Below are positions 23,325-35,118 of a DNA stretch of 64,000 bases, piece after piece (position 1 is the first letter of the stretch; every line of letters begins with the position of its first letter). Where the stretch lies: positions 1-64,000 of the forward strand of contig CAJNDS010000251.1 in NCBI GenBank assembly GCA_905221605.1, written 5' to 3'. This DNA is from Symbiodinium natans. Its lineage: Eukaryota > Sar > Dinophyceae > Suessiales > Symbiodiniaceae. Under the pieces are notes generated by a model. The model ran no database searches. It was not told where the DNA came from and saw only the letters and a program-made list of their open reading frames with translations. The position numbers were made by a program, and so were the translations under genes.

Positions 23325-25162
23325 ATAGATGCATAGATGGCCTCCGCCAGCTTGCTAAGCTGCAGGGGGATGATCCCGACTCCTGACTTGCTGGATCCGT
23401 TCACCCAACTAGTGCACCTAGGCGATGGGCCTCTTGCCAATGGTGAGCGACAGGGACTAAATTGCTGCCAGGATGAAACTGTTCTCGTAGAAGATAATCA
23501 AAGATCACGTGTAGGCACATACATATACATGAGCTCTACATGCATAAAAACTTCAAGTAATGTAAGTATATATATATATATACACATACCTACATACCCG
23601 TGACGACAGAACACAAAGCCGCTTGCAACTCGTCCTGCCAAAATTGAGGCAGCCACTACCAAGCGACCTCGCGGCGAGCATCACTGCTCACTGGTTTTCC
23701 CGTCAGTTGCTTTCCCGAGGCATGAGTTGGGGTTTAGGGGGTCAATAGATAGTTGTCGATAGAGGATGGCCACCCAGCTATTGGCAACCCCCCGCCTTGG
23801 ACCGTGATTGGCGTAATGTCGCCAAAGCCCACAGTTGTCAATGTGGTCAGGCCAAAGTACAGGGCCGTGAAGAAGTCCTTCAGGGGGGGCTGGCAGAGGG
23901 GCTGTACACCACACCAGATCTATAGCATCTAGAAGCTGCAAGGCAAAGAGAAAACTCTCGCGGCAGCTGTATGGGGGGTTCGGGCTTTGGGTTTATGCAG
24001 AGGTTTGGTGAGGTTTGGGGTTTGGGCATCTCAGCACTTTGCGCGCTCCGGGATCTGTGGATTCACGTCGTGCTCCGCAGCATAAATGGCCCCTGCCAGC
24101 AGCAGGCGATGTAGCATGATGTAAGACGATGTCAATGTGAGGGTACATCAAACTATACCGGGCGATGACAATCAGGAGGAACCCCGCTTTTTTGTTTGAA
24201 TCCTTCAGTATACGGAGCCCATATCGACTGCACATTCGACTTCCAGTTTGCCTGTCGCAGTATAGAGCAGCGTGAAGATGGACAGCAGAACTCGCGTCAC
24301 CTTAGCGCGATTGTCACTATTGGCATCGAAAAAACCACACGAAAGAGTTCAGAATTGCCCGCGAGAACAGATGAGCACAGTATTCTTGAAATTCTTCTCA
24401 TTGCTGGCGGGCCACTTCCAGCTGGACAGGAGTCAGGTAATTCGGGTCGATCCCAAGTCCTTGGCTGAGAGGCTGAGAGCACAATGCGAGCACCCTCGAC
24501 CCGTCCAAAACTCTTGGCGTTGCAGGGGGCCGGGCCTTTGGATGCCAGTGTTAAGAAGCCATCGTAGCTTTGCAGAAAGCGCTGGAGCCGAAAGACGCGA
24601 AGAAGCCTGTGCTGGTGCGGCTGATGATGCTATGCGTCACGCACACTTTTGGTTGTGTGCCACACTGTGCAGCGCAGAAGCCGGACACCGGCAATGACAG
24701 CGGCCATAGACCCTGAAAGGCAGAGCGTGCTTGTCTAGACATCCGTACATTGCGGAGAGACTTTGCGGAGCTCTGAGGGCTAGCTAGCCTGACTCTGTGA
24801 GGCCCATGAGGCGGAGCAACAACGGGAGAAAGGAGAGGATGTCAACCATCACCAGCCTGGCGCCCAGTCAAGACACATGAGCCTGAAATCACAGCTCGAT
24901 CTTCGAGCAGATGCCTGTTTTGCCTGTTCAAGTCCAAGGAGCGGCTTGAGGATATAGCTCGGCCGCAGCGAACGTGAGTACCACCGGCATGCAAATTCCA
25001 TCATGAACACAATGCAGATCCTGAGAAGCGCAGGGCATTGCAAGGCCAAAGGCGCATGGAAATCAAACCACCCACGCTCGCGGGCCTTGAGCAACCGAGC
25101 TAATTTGCTATCAGGGCTCCCATTCTCCAGCGCGGATAAGAAAATTCTGGTGTCTTCCCAGC
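23325..25162 (-). CDS. Voltage-gated potassium channel, many small exons
   Basis: The transmembrane set of a six-helix K+ channel can be read on the minus strand in order. S2 candidate at 24,985-25,020 (RICIVFMMEFACR). S3 at 24,790-24,856 (LVMVDILSFLPLLLRLM). S4 at 24,552-24,605 (LLRVFRLQRFLQSYDGFL, arginine at every third position). S5 at 24,252-24,302 (RVLLSIFTLLYTATG). Pore at 23,803-23,880 (ALYFGLTTLTTVGFGDITP), with the selectivity filter TVGFGD at 23,818-23,835. First half of S6 at about 23,635-23,668 (GRLVVAASILAG) and second half at 23,325-23,386 (VGIIPLQLSKLAEAI). Each piece lies between GT/GC-type donors and AG acceptors, often within a few tens of codons. The filter and the S4 arginines make a plasma-membrane voltage-gated K+ channel the clear reading. 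N- and C-terminal cytoplasmic parts, start and stop were not found. One or more splice sites may be non-canonical, or the gene may be decayed. Confidence 0.65.
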
Positions 25163-28100
25163 CTGCGACGCCGCAGAAGAAGGCGAAATTCCACTGTCTG
25201 GAGCTGTTTGGATTTAGAGACAACGTTCAAATTTCATGGATCTGCAAAGTGGTTTCAAGGATTTTCAAGGGCGCAGCAGGGCACCTGGCTGGCCAAGGAT
25301 GGGAAGCGTCTCCAGCGCGACCAGCAGGGAGGATCTTGGGAGAGCCAGGATGTGAATTCAATTGGGCTGTGTGGTGCTTGGGAAATGGATGCGCTTCTTT
25401 GCTGCTCTTGTTGAATACTAACAGTTACTAACACCTGCCTCTTACAGTAATCGCTCAGGAGGCTTGGGGGTTCACAGACAGCTGCGAGAAATATCCGCTG
25501 TGCAGCAAGAAAACAAGTGCATGCCAAGAGGCAATAGCACGCAAGCAACTACCATCCTGAGTTGCGCAATTATGGACTCGCAGAAAGCATACAGTGTACT
25601 GCATGGACCAGCGGGTCGTAGCAATTGAAACATGTGCCAGCGTGCTGCAGTCGAAGTGGTGATGCCATCCAGGCTCAGTAGTGGCTTATTAACTCGCACA
25701 CTCAGGGCTTGGCAGCTGTCCTGAAACAAATATAGCTCGAAGTATGAAAATCATTCAAGGCTTTGGTTTTCTTGATCTTTCTTGCTGTCTTCTGTAGATG
25801 TAAAAGCCAGGCGTGGAGCCCGCCAAAAGTGCAACCCTTGCAAATGCTCGCGGGTACACCGTGAACTACCACATCCCGCAGCCGCAGCGGCCGGTGGACA
25901 ACGCACCACGCACACTTAGTGGTGCCAAATAGCATGCTCCAGGGTGGGCCGATGCGGATGCAAAAAGAGAAGCAGTCCAAGCCAACTTGGCAAGCAGGAG
26001 GAAGCCGACGTGGTTACCGTATGTTGCCGTGCTTCCGAGGGCTTGTGGCGTGCGCGGGCCAAAGCCCTTCAAGCCCCTACCCGCGCGCGAACCGATTTAG
26101 CAAGCTTTGCTCGCGAGTCCAAGTGTCAACTCCACCTGCGGCTCGGCTAAGAGCTCCTGCAAAGCGAAACAAAAGACAAGTCAATGGGATTTCTGAAGGA
26201 TACATGGCTCTTGTGGCGGTGGCTCAAGATTTTGGAGCCTCAGGCTACACATTGCCGTTGCAAGCCTGAGATCTTAAGGGGTCCAGAGTCCAAGATGGTG
26301 GCCCTCTGCCTTAAGCTGAATTCCGTCCTCTGTTGCGACGGCGTAGGGTAGAGGCCCCCAAGGCACCCGCCCGGCCCTGCTTACCTCCGCTGCGCAGACC
26401 GTGATTCCAAGGTCTCTAGACATCAGTGAGTATTTGGAGCTGGCCTCACGAACTTGGGAAAATGTGTCTCTACTGCGCGTTCTGTCAGGAAGCCACACTC
26501 AATACATGAATATTGTGTGATCAGATGGACCCAAGCTTAAACGACGCAAGGTTATACTGCAAGCTGCCGAAGTGGACATGTCCACCTGCGCACAACTCCA
26601 GGTTTGAAAAAAAGGCTTGCGCAGCGCTTCCCGTCCAACCGCTGAGCCAAGCAGCAAACTTGGGGTTGCGGACACCGAGTCGGCTGGGCTCAAGCCCTTC
26701 GGCCTGGTCCTGGACGTGTGTTTCTGGTGGGCGGAAGCTGTGCGTGCACTACAAGGCTTGTGTTTCGTGTGGGGGGGAAGATCTAGATGGGCTCCATGCT
26801 CCATGTTGCGGCTACAAGGATGCATTGGCGCAGCTGGGTGGACTTCAACAGCTTGTGATGCAGGTGCTGAAATTGCAGGCCACCGAAAGAACGGGTGAGT
26901 GTGGGGTTTAGATGAGATCCCAATCAACACACCTACTGTACTACATTACATTACTACACATTACTACATTTTGGACGTCCACTCTAAAGAGATCTGCCAT
27001 GCGAGCTCTCTCCGAGTCTCCCAAGGGCCTCATTGACCTCACTCTGGTGGTGGGCTGAGTCTGAGGTGATGGTGTCTGTGAGGCCCGCACCTTGCACGTG
27101 ATTGCATCATGATGTAGGGGGCGAATGGGTGCGGTGTTGTGGGGCTGAAGCTTGGTATTTTCGAAGGGCGCTGCATAGCTTCGTGTCCAAAAAGAGTGTC
27201 AGCCAGTACAGGGCATGTAGATGCGGCCTGCTTCAGCGACTGCAACCTCGACGGTTCGTGCTGCTCGCGCTGCACATCTGCGTTGCGCGCGGGCACGCAG
27301 CCGCAGGAGCAGGGGCGCAGAAATGGCACAAAGCCCAAGTGTGGACGATCTGGCCCCGCGGCCATCGTGAGCTTTGCCGGGCTCAGCGGTTGGCACCGCC
27401 GCGATACCTGAGAGACAGCAGTCGCAGATGTAAGATGCACAATTAATGCACCATAAGATGCACAATGACAAGAACTTCGCTCTGGGAGCTATTCACTCGC
27501 ATGCCTTGAGTGCAGGCAGCATTCCCCTCATCCCCCCAACAGCAGCATTGTCCTACGGTGCTACAAGTATATTCGTCTCGGCTTCCTGCCGAGAAGCAGA
27601 CACGGATCCGGTCTCCTTCACCCTAACCCAACCCTTTTTTGCAGGCCAAATTTTGTGATGCACCCCCCCCCCCCACCCGCCCTGTGCATGGGACCCCACC
27701 CCATCGCTTGGAGGAGCTGCAAACCGATGCTGTGGGGGTCCCGCCTGTCGGCGGGACTCGTCTGGGACCCTCTCACCTGCCTGGGACCCTTCCCCCTCTC
27801 CTGGACTTGACCTTTCTCAAAAACCCTCTTTCCTCCTTTCCTGTCCTGGGCCTTGTGCCGTGGGCCGGCAGGGCTGCCCAGGCGGCGCGCGCAAGCGTTT
27901 ACAATTCTCCTGCTCTTCATGCTCGTCGGAGTCCGAGCTCTTGCCGACTGCCGAGTTGCAGGGCTGCGGCCCTGATCTGAAAATCTGCAGTGGCTTGGGC
28001 ACTCGTGGTGCCGCGAAGCCCTCCATTGCGGAAAGTGAGCCAGGAAGCGGTTGCGAAAGAGAATAAAAGGGCCAGGGAGTTATGGATCAGGCGTTGGTAG

Positions 28101-29213
28101 ACCTTGCTCGGCAAAGACGGCTAGACAACGTAGTGACCGAGTAGAAAGCTGACATAAGCTGACATGCCAAACTGAGTTTCTGTGCTTGGGCACTAAAGGC
28201 TGACAAAGGCTGACAGCTATGCAGACAGTCGCATGGCGTCGGTCACATATTGATCCCCCCCCTCTTGGCGGACCTTGTCCGGCCCTACCCGCTAAAGCAA
28301 GACTGAGCTCAAGCCTAGCTCTGCTAGCTCTCGTGACTTGATAAGGAATCATAGGAACCGCGTTCCCCAACTTCAAACTCACCTCGAGTAACGCCCTGAG
28401 CCTAGAGAGATTGCAGGGAGATTTAAAGGGAGCTTCCCATGCCCTCCTACTGGGGCCCAGGATAACGATGCAGCCCTTTCCAGGGTGCCTGCGGATCACA
28501 CGCTACGCTGAGATCTCGGATGTCTCCGGTGATGCCCGGGCAGGGCACCTGAGCTGAAGCCAAATCTACAAGATGTGATTGCTGCAGGGATTGGACAAGA
28601 CCCCACAGGCCCTTCGGTCGTTTGGAGCCAGGTTCAGCGTGCATAACGCGACCCTCTCAAGCACTCGGTCTGATGTCCAGAACGAATGTTTGCCAAATTT
28701 CAAGCAAGAAGCAGAGGGCCTTTTGGCAAGGTGTAAGAGACTGGCAGATGCATGCCCAGACCGTTTACATGAAAGACTGAACTTCGGCACAAGACGAACC
28801 TGAACACGAGTCCCAACAACGAAAGCTGAATACAGTTACCTCTCGCAAGCCAAGTTGGTGCTAACAGCTGCAGCAGCTTCAAGTCCTCATGTGACAGCAA
28901 AGATCCCGCTGGCATCTGGCCCCAATTGCAAGCCAAGAATTACAACCCGCTAGCCCAAATTTTCACAGATGCTCCACAACAGTTTCACAATGTTTCCCGT
29001 GATGCGATTGCAACATCAGGTAGGGGTGGGCCCGAGCGTTTACAATCACGTCATGACAGATGGGGCAAAGAGCCTTTGCCAAGCATCACCTGGACCCTGG
29101 AACTTGTCGAAAGGAAGGCAGTGAATCCAAGAGTTCAGGAAATTAACTCTGAAGTTTATTGCCCGGCATCGGGCCGTCTTGACCCCCTTAGGTCCAGCAC
29201 AATTTACTCTTGA
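25163..29213. other. Weakly coding stretch
   Basis: Possible upstream exons of the channel gene on the minus strand (25,702-25,980). Exon-like plus-strand frames occur at 26,731-26,911 (LHAPCCGYKDALAQLGGLQQ region), 27,940-28,065, 28,579-28,803 (74 codons, with NFKQEAEGLLARCKRLADAC) and 28,926-29,213 (95 codons). No domain was recognised, and starts and stops are uncertain. Confidence 0.3.
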
Positions 29214-29275
29214 TTTAATTGGGCTGTTAACGTTGCGCGACGCACCATGCCATCCCAGCAGGCTGCTCAAGGAAC

Positions 29276-29299
29276 ACAATTAAATCAGGATTTAATTGT
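29276..29299. repeat. 24-bp palindrome, left side of microsatellite block
   Basis: Two perfect 11-base arms around an AG centre, with half-site ACAATTAAATC. A near-identical palindrome (one base different) lies at 56,741-56,764 on the other side of the microsatellite block. Confidence 0.8.
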
Positions 29300-29587
29300 T
29301 TCTGCAATACGACCCCAACCCGCACCAGAATTAAGTCAAGACTTGATGGACATGAACCAATGACCAGGCCTGAATACGGGTCGGATCGGGAACCACCTAA
29401 ACCACTAGGACACCCAGGGGACTAGGGACAACCAGACAACTAAATATACCTACACCAGAATGTTGATGGCAGTGAAGTGATTGTCTACGGGAGCTCACGT
29501 TTCCTCGAAGATCTTTTCGTGGGAACGACAACCATATGTCGACTGGCAGGAAAACATACACGCGCGAACGACGTGAGACATCACGTG

Positions 29588-29894
29588 TGAAAAGCAATAG
29601 TAATAGTAGTAGTAATAGTAATAGTAATAGTAATGGTAATAGTAATAGTAATAGTAATAGTAATAGTAATAGTAATAGTAATAGTAATACTAATAGTAAT
29701 AGTAATAGTACTAGTAATCGTAATAGTAATAGTAATAGTAATAATAATAGTAATAGTAATAGTAATAGTAATAGTAATAGAAATAGAAACAGAAATAGTA
29801 ATGGTAATAGTAATAGTAATAGTAATAGTAATAGTAATAGTAATAGTAATAGTAATAGTAATAGTAATAGTAATAGTAGTAGTAGTAGTAGCAA

Positions 29895-29938
<44 letters not shown>

Positions 29939-30827
29939 ATAGTAGTAGTAGTAATAGCAATAGTAATAGTAATAGTAATAATAATAATAATAGTAATAGT
30001 AATAGTAATAGTAACAGTAATAGTGATAGTGATAGTGATAGTCATAGCAATAATAAGAAGAAATAGCAATTGTAATTCGTATAGTAACAGTAACAAAACA
30101 GTAATAGTAATAGTAGGATCGTAATAAAATAGTAGTTAGTATATGTCATGTCTATAATCACTAGCAATAATCTAGTAATTAGTAATAGGAAAAACGAAAC
30201 AGTAATAGTAATAGTAACCGTCATAGTCATTAGTATTAGTAATAATATAGTAAGAGTAAGTAGGTAAAAATAACAGTAATAAGCATAGAATCGTAATAGT
30301 AATAGTAATAGTATGAGTAATAGTAAGAGCAATAGTCATAGTAGTAGAAATAAATCGTAAAGTCATAGTAGTAGTAATAATCATAAATACTAATTGTAAT
30401 AATAATATAATAGTAATAGTAATAATAATATGATAGTAAGAGTAATAGTAAAAGTAATGGTAATGGTAATGGTAATAGTAATAATAATCGTAGTAATAAT
30501 AATAATAGTAATAGTAATAGTAATAATAATAGTCATAGTAATAGTCGTAGAAATAGTCGTAGTAGTAGTAGTAATAATAGTAGTAGTATTAGTAGTAGTA
30601 GTAGTAGCAGCAATAGTAATAGTAATAATAATGGTAACAATAATGATAATAGTAATAGTAATAATAATAGTAATAGTGATAATAATAGTAATAGCAATAG
30701 TAATAATATTAGTAATGATAATAGCAATAGTATTACTAATAGTAGTAGTAAAAGTAATAGTAATAGTAATAGTAATAGTAATAATAACAGTAGTAGTAGT
30801 AGAAGTAGAAATAGTAGTAGTAATAAT

Positions 30828-30900
<73 letters not shown>

Positions 30901-30945
30901 CAAGTAGTAGAAGTAAAAGTAGAAGTAGAAGTAGAAGTAGAAGTA

Positions 30946-30981
<36 letters not shown>

Positions 30982-31172
30982 ATAGTAGCAATAGTAATAG
31001 TAATAGTAATAGTAATAGTAATAGTAATAGTAATAGCAATAGTAACAATAATGATAATAGTAATAGTAATAGTAGTAGTAATAGTGATAGTAATAGTAAT
31101 AGTAATAGTAATAGTATTAGTAATAGTAATAGTAACAGTAATAGTATTAGTAATAGTAATAGTAATAGTAAC

Positions 31173-31242
<70 letters not shown>
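29588..31242. repeat. TAG/TAA compound microsatellite, left part
   Basis: About 1.65 kb of AGTAAT and AGT units with AGC, AGA and AAT variants, ending in pure (TAG)n next to a TIR element. Long poly-Ser/Asn, poly-Leu, poly-Thr/Ile and poly-Val frames on both strands are artefacts of the triplet period. Confidence 0.95.
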
Positions 31243-31243
<1 letters not shown>

Positions 31244-32510
31244 GTGACACGCTCTTAACTGATCATGGTGTTTTCTGCTGTTTTTTGACTTTTTCTATCG
31301 TTTTCTCTGGTTTTTTCTGCGTTTGACGGGTTGGGGGGGGTGGGGGGGGTGGGTGGGGGGGGGGTAATTACGTGCTGTGCTTTGTGCACACATGACCATG
31401 CTGAGGGGTTGGGGGGGGGGGGTGGGGGGGTAATTACGTGCTGTGCTTTGTGCACACATGGGGGTCGTGCTGGGCTTTGTGCACGCTTGACCACGCTGTC
31501 TACTGTTTTCCTCTGTTTTTTTGGTTGGTTTAGGGGCAAGATCTTTTGGGCTCACAGTGGAGGGTTTAGGGTTTGCAGGTACAGATCTTTTGGGCTTTTT
31601 TGGGAACCTTTTGGGCTTCCAGTGGAAATATGGGGTTTGAGGTTTCAGCCTACAGATCTTTTGGTTTTTTTTTGGCATCTGGGGTTTAGGGTTTCAGGGC
31701 AAGACATTTTGGGCTTACAGTGGAGGGTTTAGGGTTTGGGGCTTGAGGGTAGAGACCTTTTGAGGTTTTTTGGGATTTGGGGTTTAGGGTTTAAGGGTAA
31801 GACCTTTTGGGCTCACAGTGGAGGGTTTCGGGATCTTTTCGGCTTTTTGGGATTCACAGTGGAGGGTTTAGGGATCTTCTGGGCTTTTTTGGGATTTGGG
31901 GTTGAGGGTTTAAGGGAAGGGTTTGGGGTTGAGGCTGTAAGGTGAAAGGACTTTTGGGCTTTTTCTATGGGATTTAAGGTTTAAGGGGGTGCACTGTGGG
32001 ACTGCTTTGTCATTCAGGGTACACATGGGGTTTGGGGTTTCAGGCTCCAGATGTTTTGTGTTTTTTTCTGGGGACGTGCTTGACGCTGTGGGGTTGAGAT
32101 TTTAAGGGTGCACGACTCTTGGGCTTGCTTCAGGTTTCGGGGTTTCGGATTTCAGGGTGCACGACTGTTCGGCTTGCTGGAGGCGTTCGGGTTTAAGGAC
32201 AAGTTTGGCCACATCTTAAAAAAACCGCGAAACGCTGTAAATACCGATCTTTTCCTCTGTTCTGAGAACACGTCTGCGCAAAATAGGCCCTGTAATTGAC
32301 CGTTTTTGAAGCCCGAAAACACTGTAAATACCGATGTTTTCCTCCTGCGCAAAAAGTAGTTGAAAGTAGTTTGCGCGACTTTTTACACATCCATTTTTCG
32401 TGTCCGTAAACGGACAAAGCCAGGAAACACTGTAAATACCGAGGTTTTCGTCTCTTAACACGAAAATTGCATGCCACAAAACCCCTGCGATCAATTAAGA
32501 ACGCGACGCC
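31243..32510. mobile_element. Non-autonomous TIR element inserted in (TAG)n
   Basis: A 1,268-bp segment interrupts the TAG array cleanly. Its ends are imperfect inverted repeats. The first 22 bases of the left end (starting GGTGACACGC) match the reverse complement of the right end (starting GGCGTCGCGT) at 17 positions, sharing TCTTAAyTGATC, and most differences are transitions. Similarity continues for about 10 more bases. TA sits on both outer sides, so a TA target duplication is possible. Inside are a G-rich tract (31,330-31,430), two copies of TAATTACGTGCTGTGCTTTG, degenerate TTTAGGG text and three AACACTGTAAATACCGA repeats. No transposase is encoded. Confidence 0.6.
32230..32452. repeat. 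Three AACACTGTAAATACCGA repeats
   Basis: Repeat starts at about 32,231, 32,318 and 32,426 (periods 87 and 108 bp), each followed by TTTTCC or TTTTCG. The reverse complement, GGTATTTACAGTGTTTT, is the core of the tandem units at 13,286-13,512. Confidence 0.7.
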
Positions 32511-32568
32511 TAGTAGTAGTAGTAGTAGCAGTAATCGTAGTAGTACTAGCAGTAGCAGTAGCAGTAGC

Positions 32569-32635
<67 letters not shown>

Positions 32636-32674
32636 CTAGTAGTAGTAGTAGTAATAATAATAGTAGTAGTAGTA
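32511..32674. repeat. (TAG)n microsatellite between two TIR elements
   Basis: Pure and near-pure TAG/AGT units with a few AAT and AGC variants. It separates the small TIR element from the giant one and is continuous in sequence type with 29,588-31,242 and 55,268-56,650. Confidence 0.95.
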
Positions 32675-32705
32675 CCCTGAGTCTCCAGAATACGTGAATT
32701 TAGGT
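32675..32705 (+). repeat. Left terminal inverted repeat
   Basis: 31 bp beginning CCCTGAGTCTCCAGAATACG. One mismatch (T for C near its inner end) against the right TIR. Preceded by (TAG)n ending in TAGTA. Confidence 0.9.
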
Positions 32706-33012
32706 GTCGTCGAATTTAGGTAAAAACCATGGAATTAGGTAAATATTTACTTATTTATTTACTTAATTTTTCGTGTAAGTAAATTTACTTTACACCTAAA
32801 ACACAATTAGGTGCAAAGTAATTATAAATTAGGTTCAAACTAATTATACATTAGGTTCAGAGTAAATAAAAATTTTGGAGTACAGGTGAATATGTCTAGC
32901 GTTCCAAAAGTATTTTCGACAGAATTTTGTTTATGCTTTTGGGACACAACCGAAGAAGGATATTCCAAAGAACGTGACCGAGATAAGGTTTTGTGGGACA
33001 GTTCGCAAGCGA

Positions 33013-33320
33013 CTTTTTACTTGTGACAGTCTGCAGCACGTGGCTTTTTTATACTTGTGAGACAGCCTGCAGCATTTTTTTTGGCTTGTGACACACAGTC
33101 TGCAGCATGTGGCTTTTACTTGTGAGGCAGCCCTTTTCCTATAGACCAGCTTTTCTGAAACAACCGAGCTTTACTTGTGAGACAGTTTGCACAGAAAAGG
33201 TTGTGTTTACTTGTGGCTTTACTTGTGAGAGACAGCCCCTCCCAGACCAGCTTTTCTGAAACAACCGAGCTTTTTACTTGTGAGACAATTTGCACAGAAG
33301 GTTATGTTTACTTGTGAAAG
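33013..33320 (+). repeat. Left subterminal motif array
   Basis: Nine occurrences of ACTTGTG, or GCTTGTG in one case, mostly within TTTACTTGTGAGACAG. Two larger repeats start AGACCAGCTTTTCTGAAACA at 33,142 and 33,244. The inverted motif forms the right array at 54,119-54,226. In CACTA elements such arrays bind the element's accessory protein. Here binding is inferred. Confidence 0.75.
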
Positions 33321-33429
33321 CATCTGCGAGCGTTTTGTACTCCATGCTTGTGGACAAGAAGCTTTTGTGATCAAGGTGTGGTGTGTGGAGACTGACAGAA
33401 AGCTGTTTCCTTGTTTTTGCTTCGCAAAG

Positions 33430-35118
33430 ATGGCAGGCCTAGCGAAGGCCATGGCAGCCATTCAACAGATGGAAGCAAAAGCCACCTCGAACAAGAAGAA
33501 CTTCCGGCTCATAGCCGACCCGTGCATCAGTGTCGAATCCTTGAAGCGGCCACTCCGTAACTATCTAGAGTTTCACAAGAGCAGCGACATGTGGTCGCTG
33601 GTGTGTCCGCCACCTGGCGGACCCCTCACCTTTACGTGGCACACGCCACCGAACGGAAGTTGGCTTTCGAAGTGCATTGGACTGCTGTACGACCTCCTAG
33701 AAGTAGCTCCAAATTCGAAGCTTCAATCTGTGAAGCTGCTTCGGGCCTTGAAGTCTCTTGTCGAGGACAAGACCATGAGCATCTGTACTCGCAAGATGAC
33801 AGAGTCTGATGTCTTGGACCGGATAGACCTCAGCATTCGGCTGCTCCTCTCGCACCTCCGGCAGCTCAAGCAGAACCTCTCCTTGAAGCTAAAAGTTCTT
33901 CGTATGTGCACAGACGACGAGAAGATGAAGCTTGTTGTTTAGAGCATAGTCTCGTTTCATATGTGGTTGGTTGTCTTCTTCGTTGTTGTTTTACTGCTTA
34001 TACATGAGAGAGAAACACAGAGAGAGCAAACCTGTTTTTGCAGGAAGATCAATCTCACGTTGGACAAGCTGGAGCTGCCGATGGAGCTTCTTGTTGGTGA
34101 TGCGAAGCCCTTGTTGGAAGAAGGGGAAGCGGATGGTGAAGAGGAAAACGCAAGCCCAGTCAGGCCATGCACGACCATGGTGGTGTATGAGCCGCAGCCC
34201 GCCTTCGTCAGCCCAGTCACCTCTGCTCCTCCGCCCACCTCCCAGCCCACCTCCCAGCCCACCTCCCAGCCCATCGCCAAGCCCATCTCCACACCCAGCT
34301 CGTCGGCGAGAGTTCCATGGACTCTTCCCCAGTTGCCACAGATTTTCGCCAAGATCAACCAGGGCACTGGCAGGCAGGATCACAAAAAAACTTCCGAGGA
34401 CGAGTGTGTGGCAAAAGGCAAGGCCAAAGCAAAGGTCTTGAAACCCAAGGCCTGCAGTCCCAAGGCCAAGGCCGGCAGTTCCAAGTCCTGCAAGTCCAAG
34501 GCCAAAGCCAAGACTTGCAAGCCGAAGGCCAAAAGCTCCCAGCCCGACATCGCGAAGCCTGGAGACTCCAAGACCCAAACCCAGGCCTCCAAGCCCGAAG
34601 CCTCGAAGACCTCCAAGAACGAGCTGGACATCCTTGCAGCAGCCATGAATTTGGTGCCCGACGTTGCCTTGGCGAAGAAGAAGGCGAAGAACGAGAAGAA
34701 GCAGCCGAAGATCGAAAAGAAGACCGACAAGAAAGATGCAGTGACCAAGAAGAATGTCCCAAAAAAAGAAGAGCCCAAGAAGCCCAAGGCTGAGATGACA
34801 GATGCGAAGATGCCGAAGGCCAAGAAGTTGAAGAAGGAAGGCCCCGAGGTCGCAGCGAGCGATGTGCCTTTCCCCAAGCTTCCCGTGAATTATGTGTTCG
34901 AAGCTACCACGTATGGCGAGTGCAAAGTCGAGTTTTACAAGCAGAAGAGTTACATCCGGAACTACGATGCAATGGGCAAGAAGAGAAGCATCATCAGCAG
35001 CTGCCACCCCAAGCACCACACCATTTGTGAGCAGCTTGTGCCACATGTAAAGGAAGGGAAATCCTTGCTGGAGCTTTACCAGTGTAGGATCGACATTGTT
35101 TCGAAGTTGAATGCCTGA
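33430..35118 (+). CDS. Lysine-rich element protein, copy 1 (gene A)
   Basis: Start ATG at 33,430. Exon 1 is 33,430-33,905, intron 33,906-34,043 (GTGCAC to TTTTTGCAG, 138 nt), exon 2 is 34,044-35,118. The junction keeps frame (LRM|KINLTLDKLELP) and gives 516 residues. Residues 1-160 are helical and leucine-rich with several conserved-looking tryptophans (MWSLVCPPPGGPLTFTWHTP). A proline/threonine linker with TSQP repeats follows. From about residue 280 to 420 lies a basic stretch of KAK, KPK and SKSKAK units like histone H1 or other nuclear DNA-binding tails. The C-terminus (YVFEATTYGECKVEFYKQKS onward) is globular. No known family was recognised. Nuclear location and nucleic-acid binding are inferred from composition. 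It is the first gene of the element, just inside the subterminal array. A long minus-strand frame opposite exon 2 is a codon-bias shadow. Confidence 0.65.

Noticed and set aside
29397-31250. Very long open frames of poly-Leu, poly-Ser/Asn, poly-Val and poly-Thr/Ile
   Set aside because: They follow the triplet period of the TAG/TAA microsatellite on both strands and in all frames. There is no start context and no non-repeat protein sequence.
33013-33320. CRISPR-like array
   Set aside because: Repeats are short, irregularly spaced and imperfect, the context is eukaryotic, and the same motif appears inverted at the other end of a transposon.
33991-35046. A 351-codon minus-strand frame opposite gene A (and its copy at 44,385-45,428)
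   Set aside because: It is the antisense of lysine-rich codons (AAG read as CTT), giving Leu/Gly-rich text. The plus strand has the start, intron and protein-like ends.
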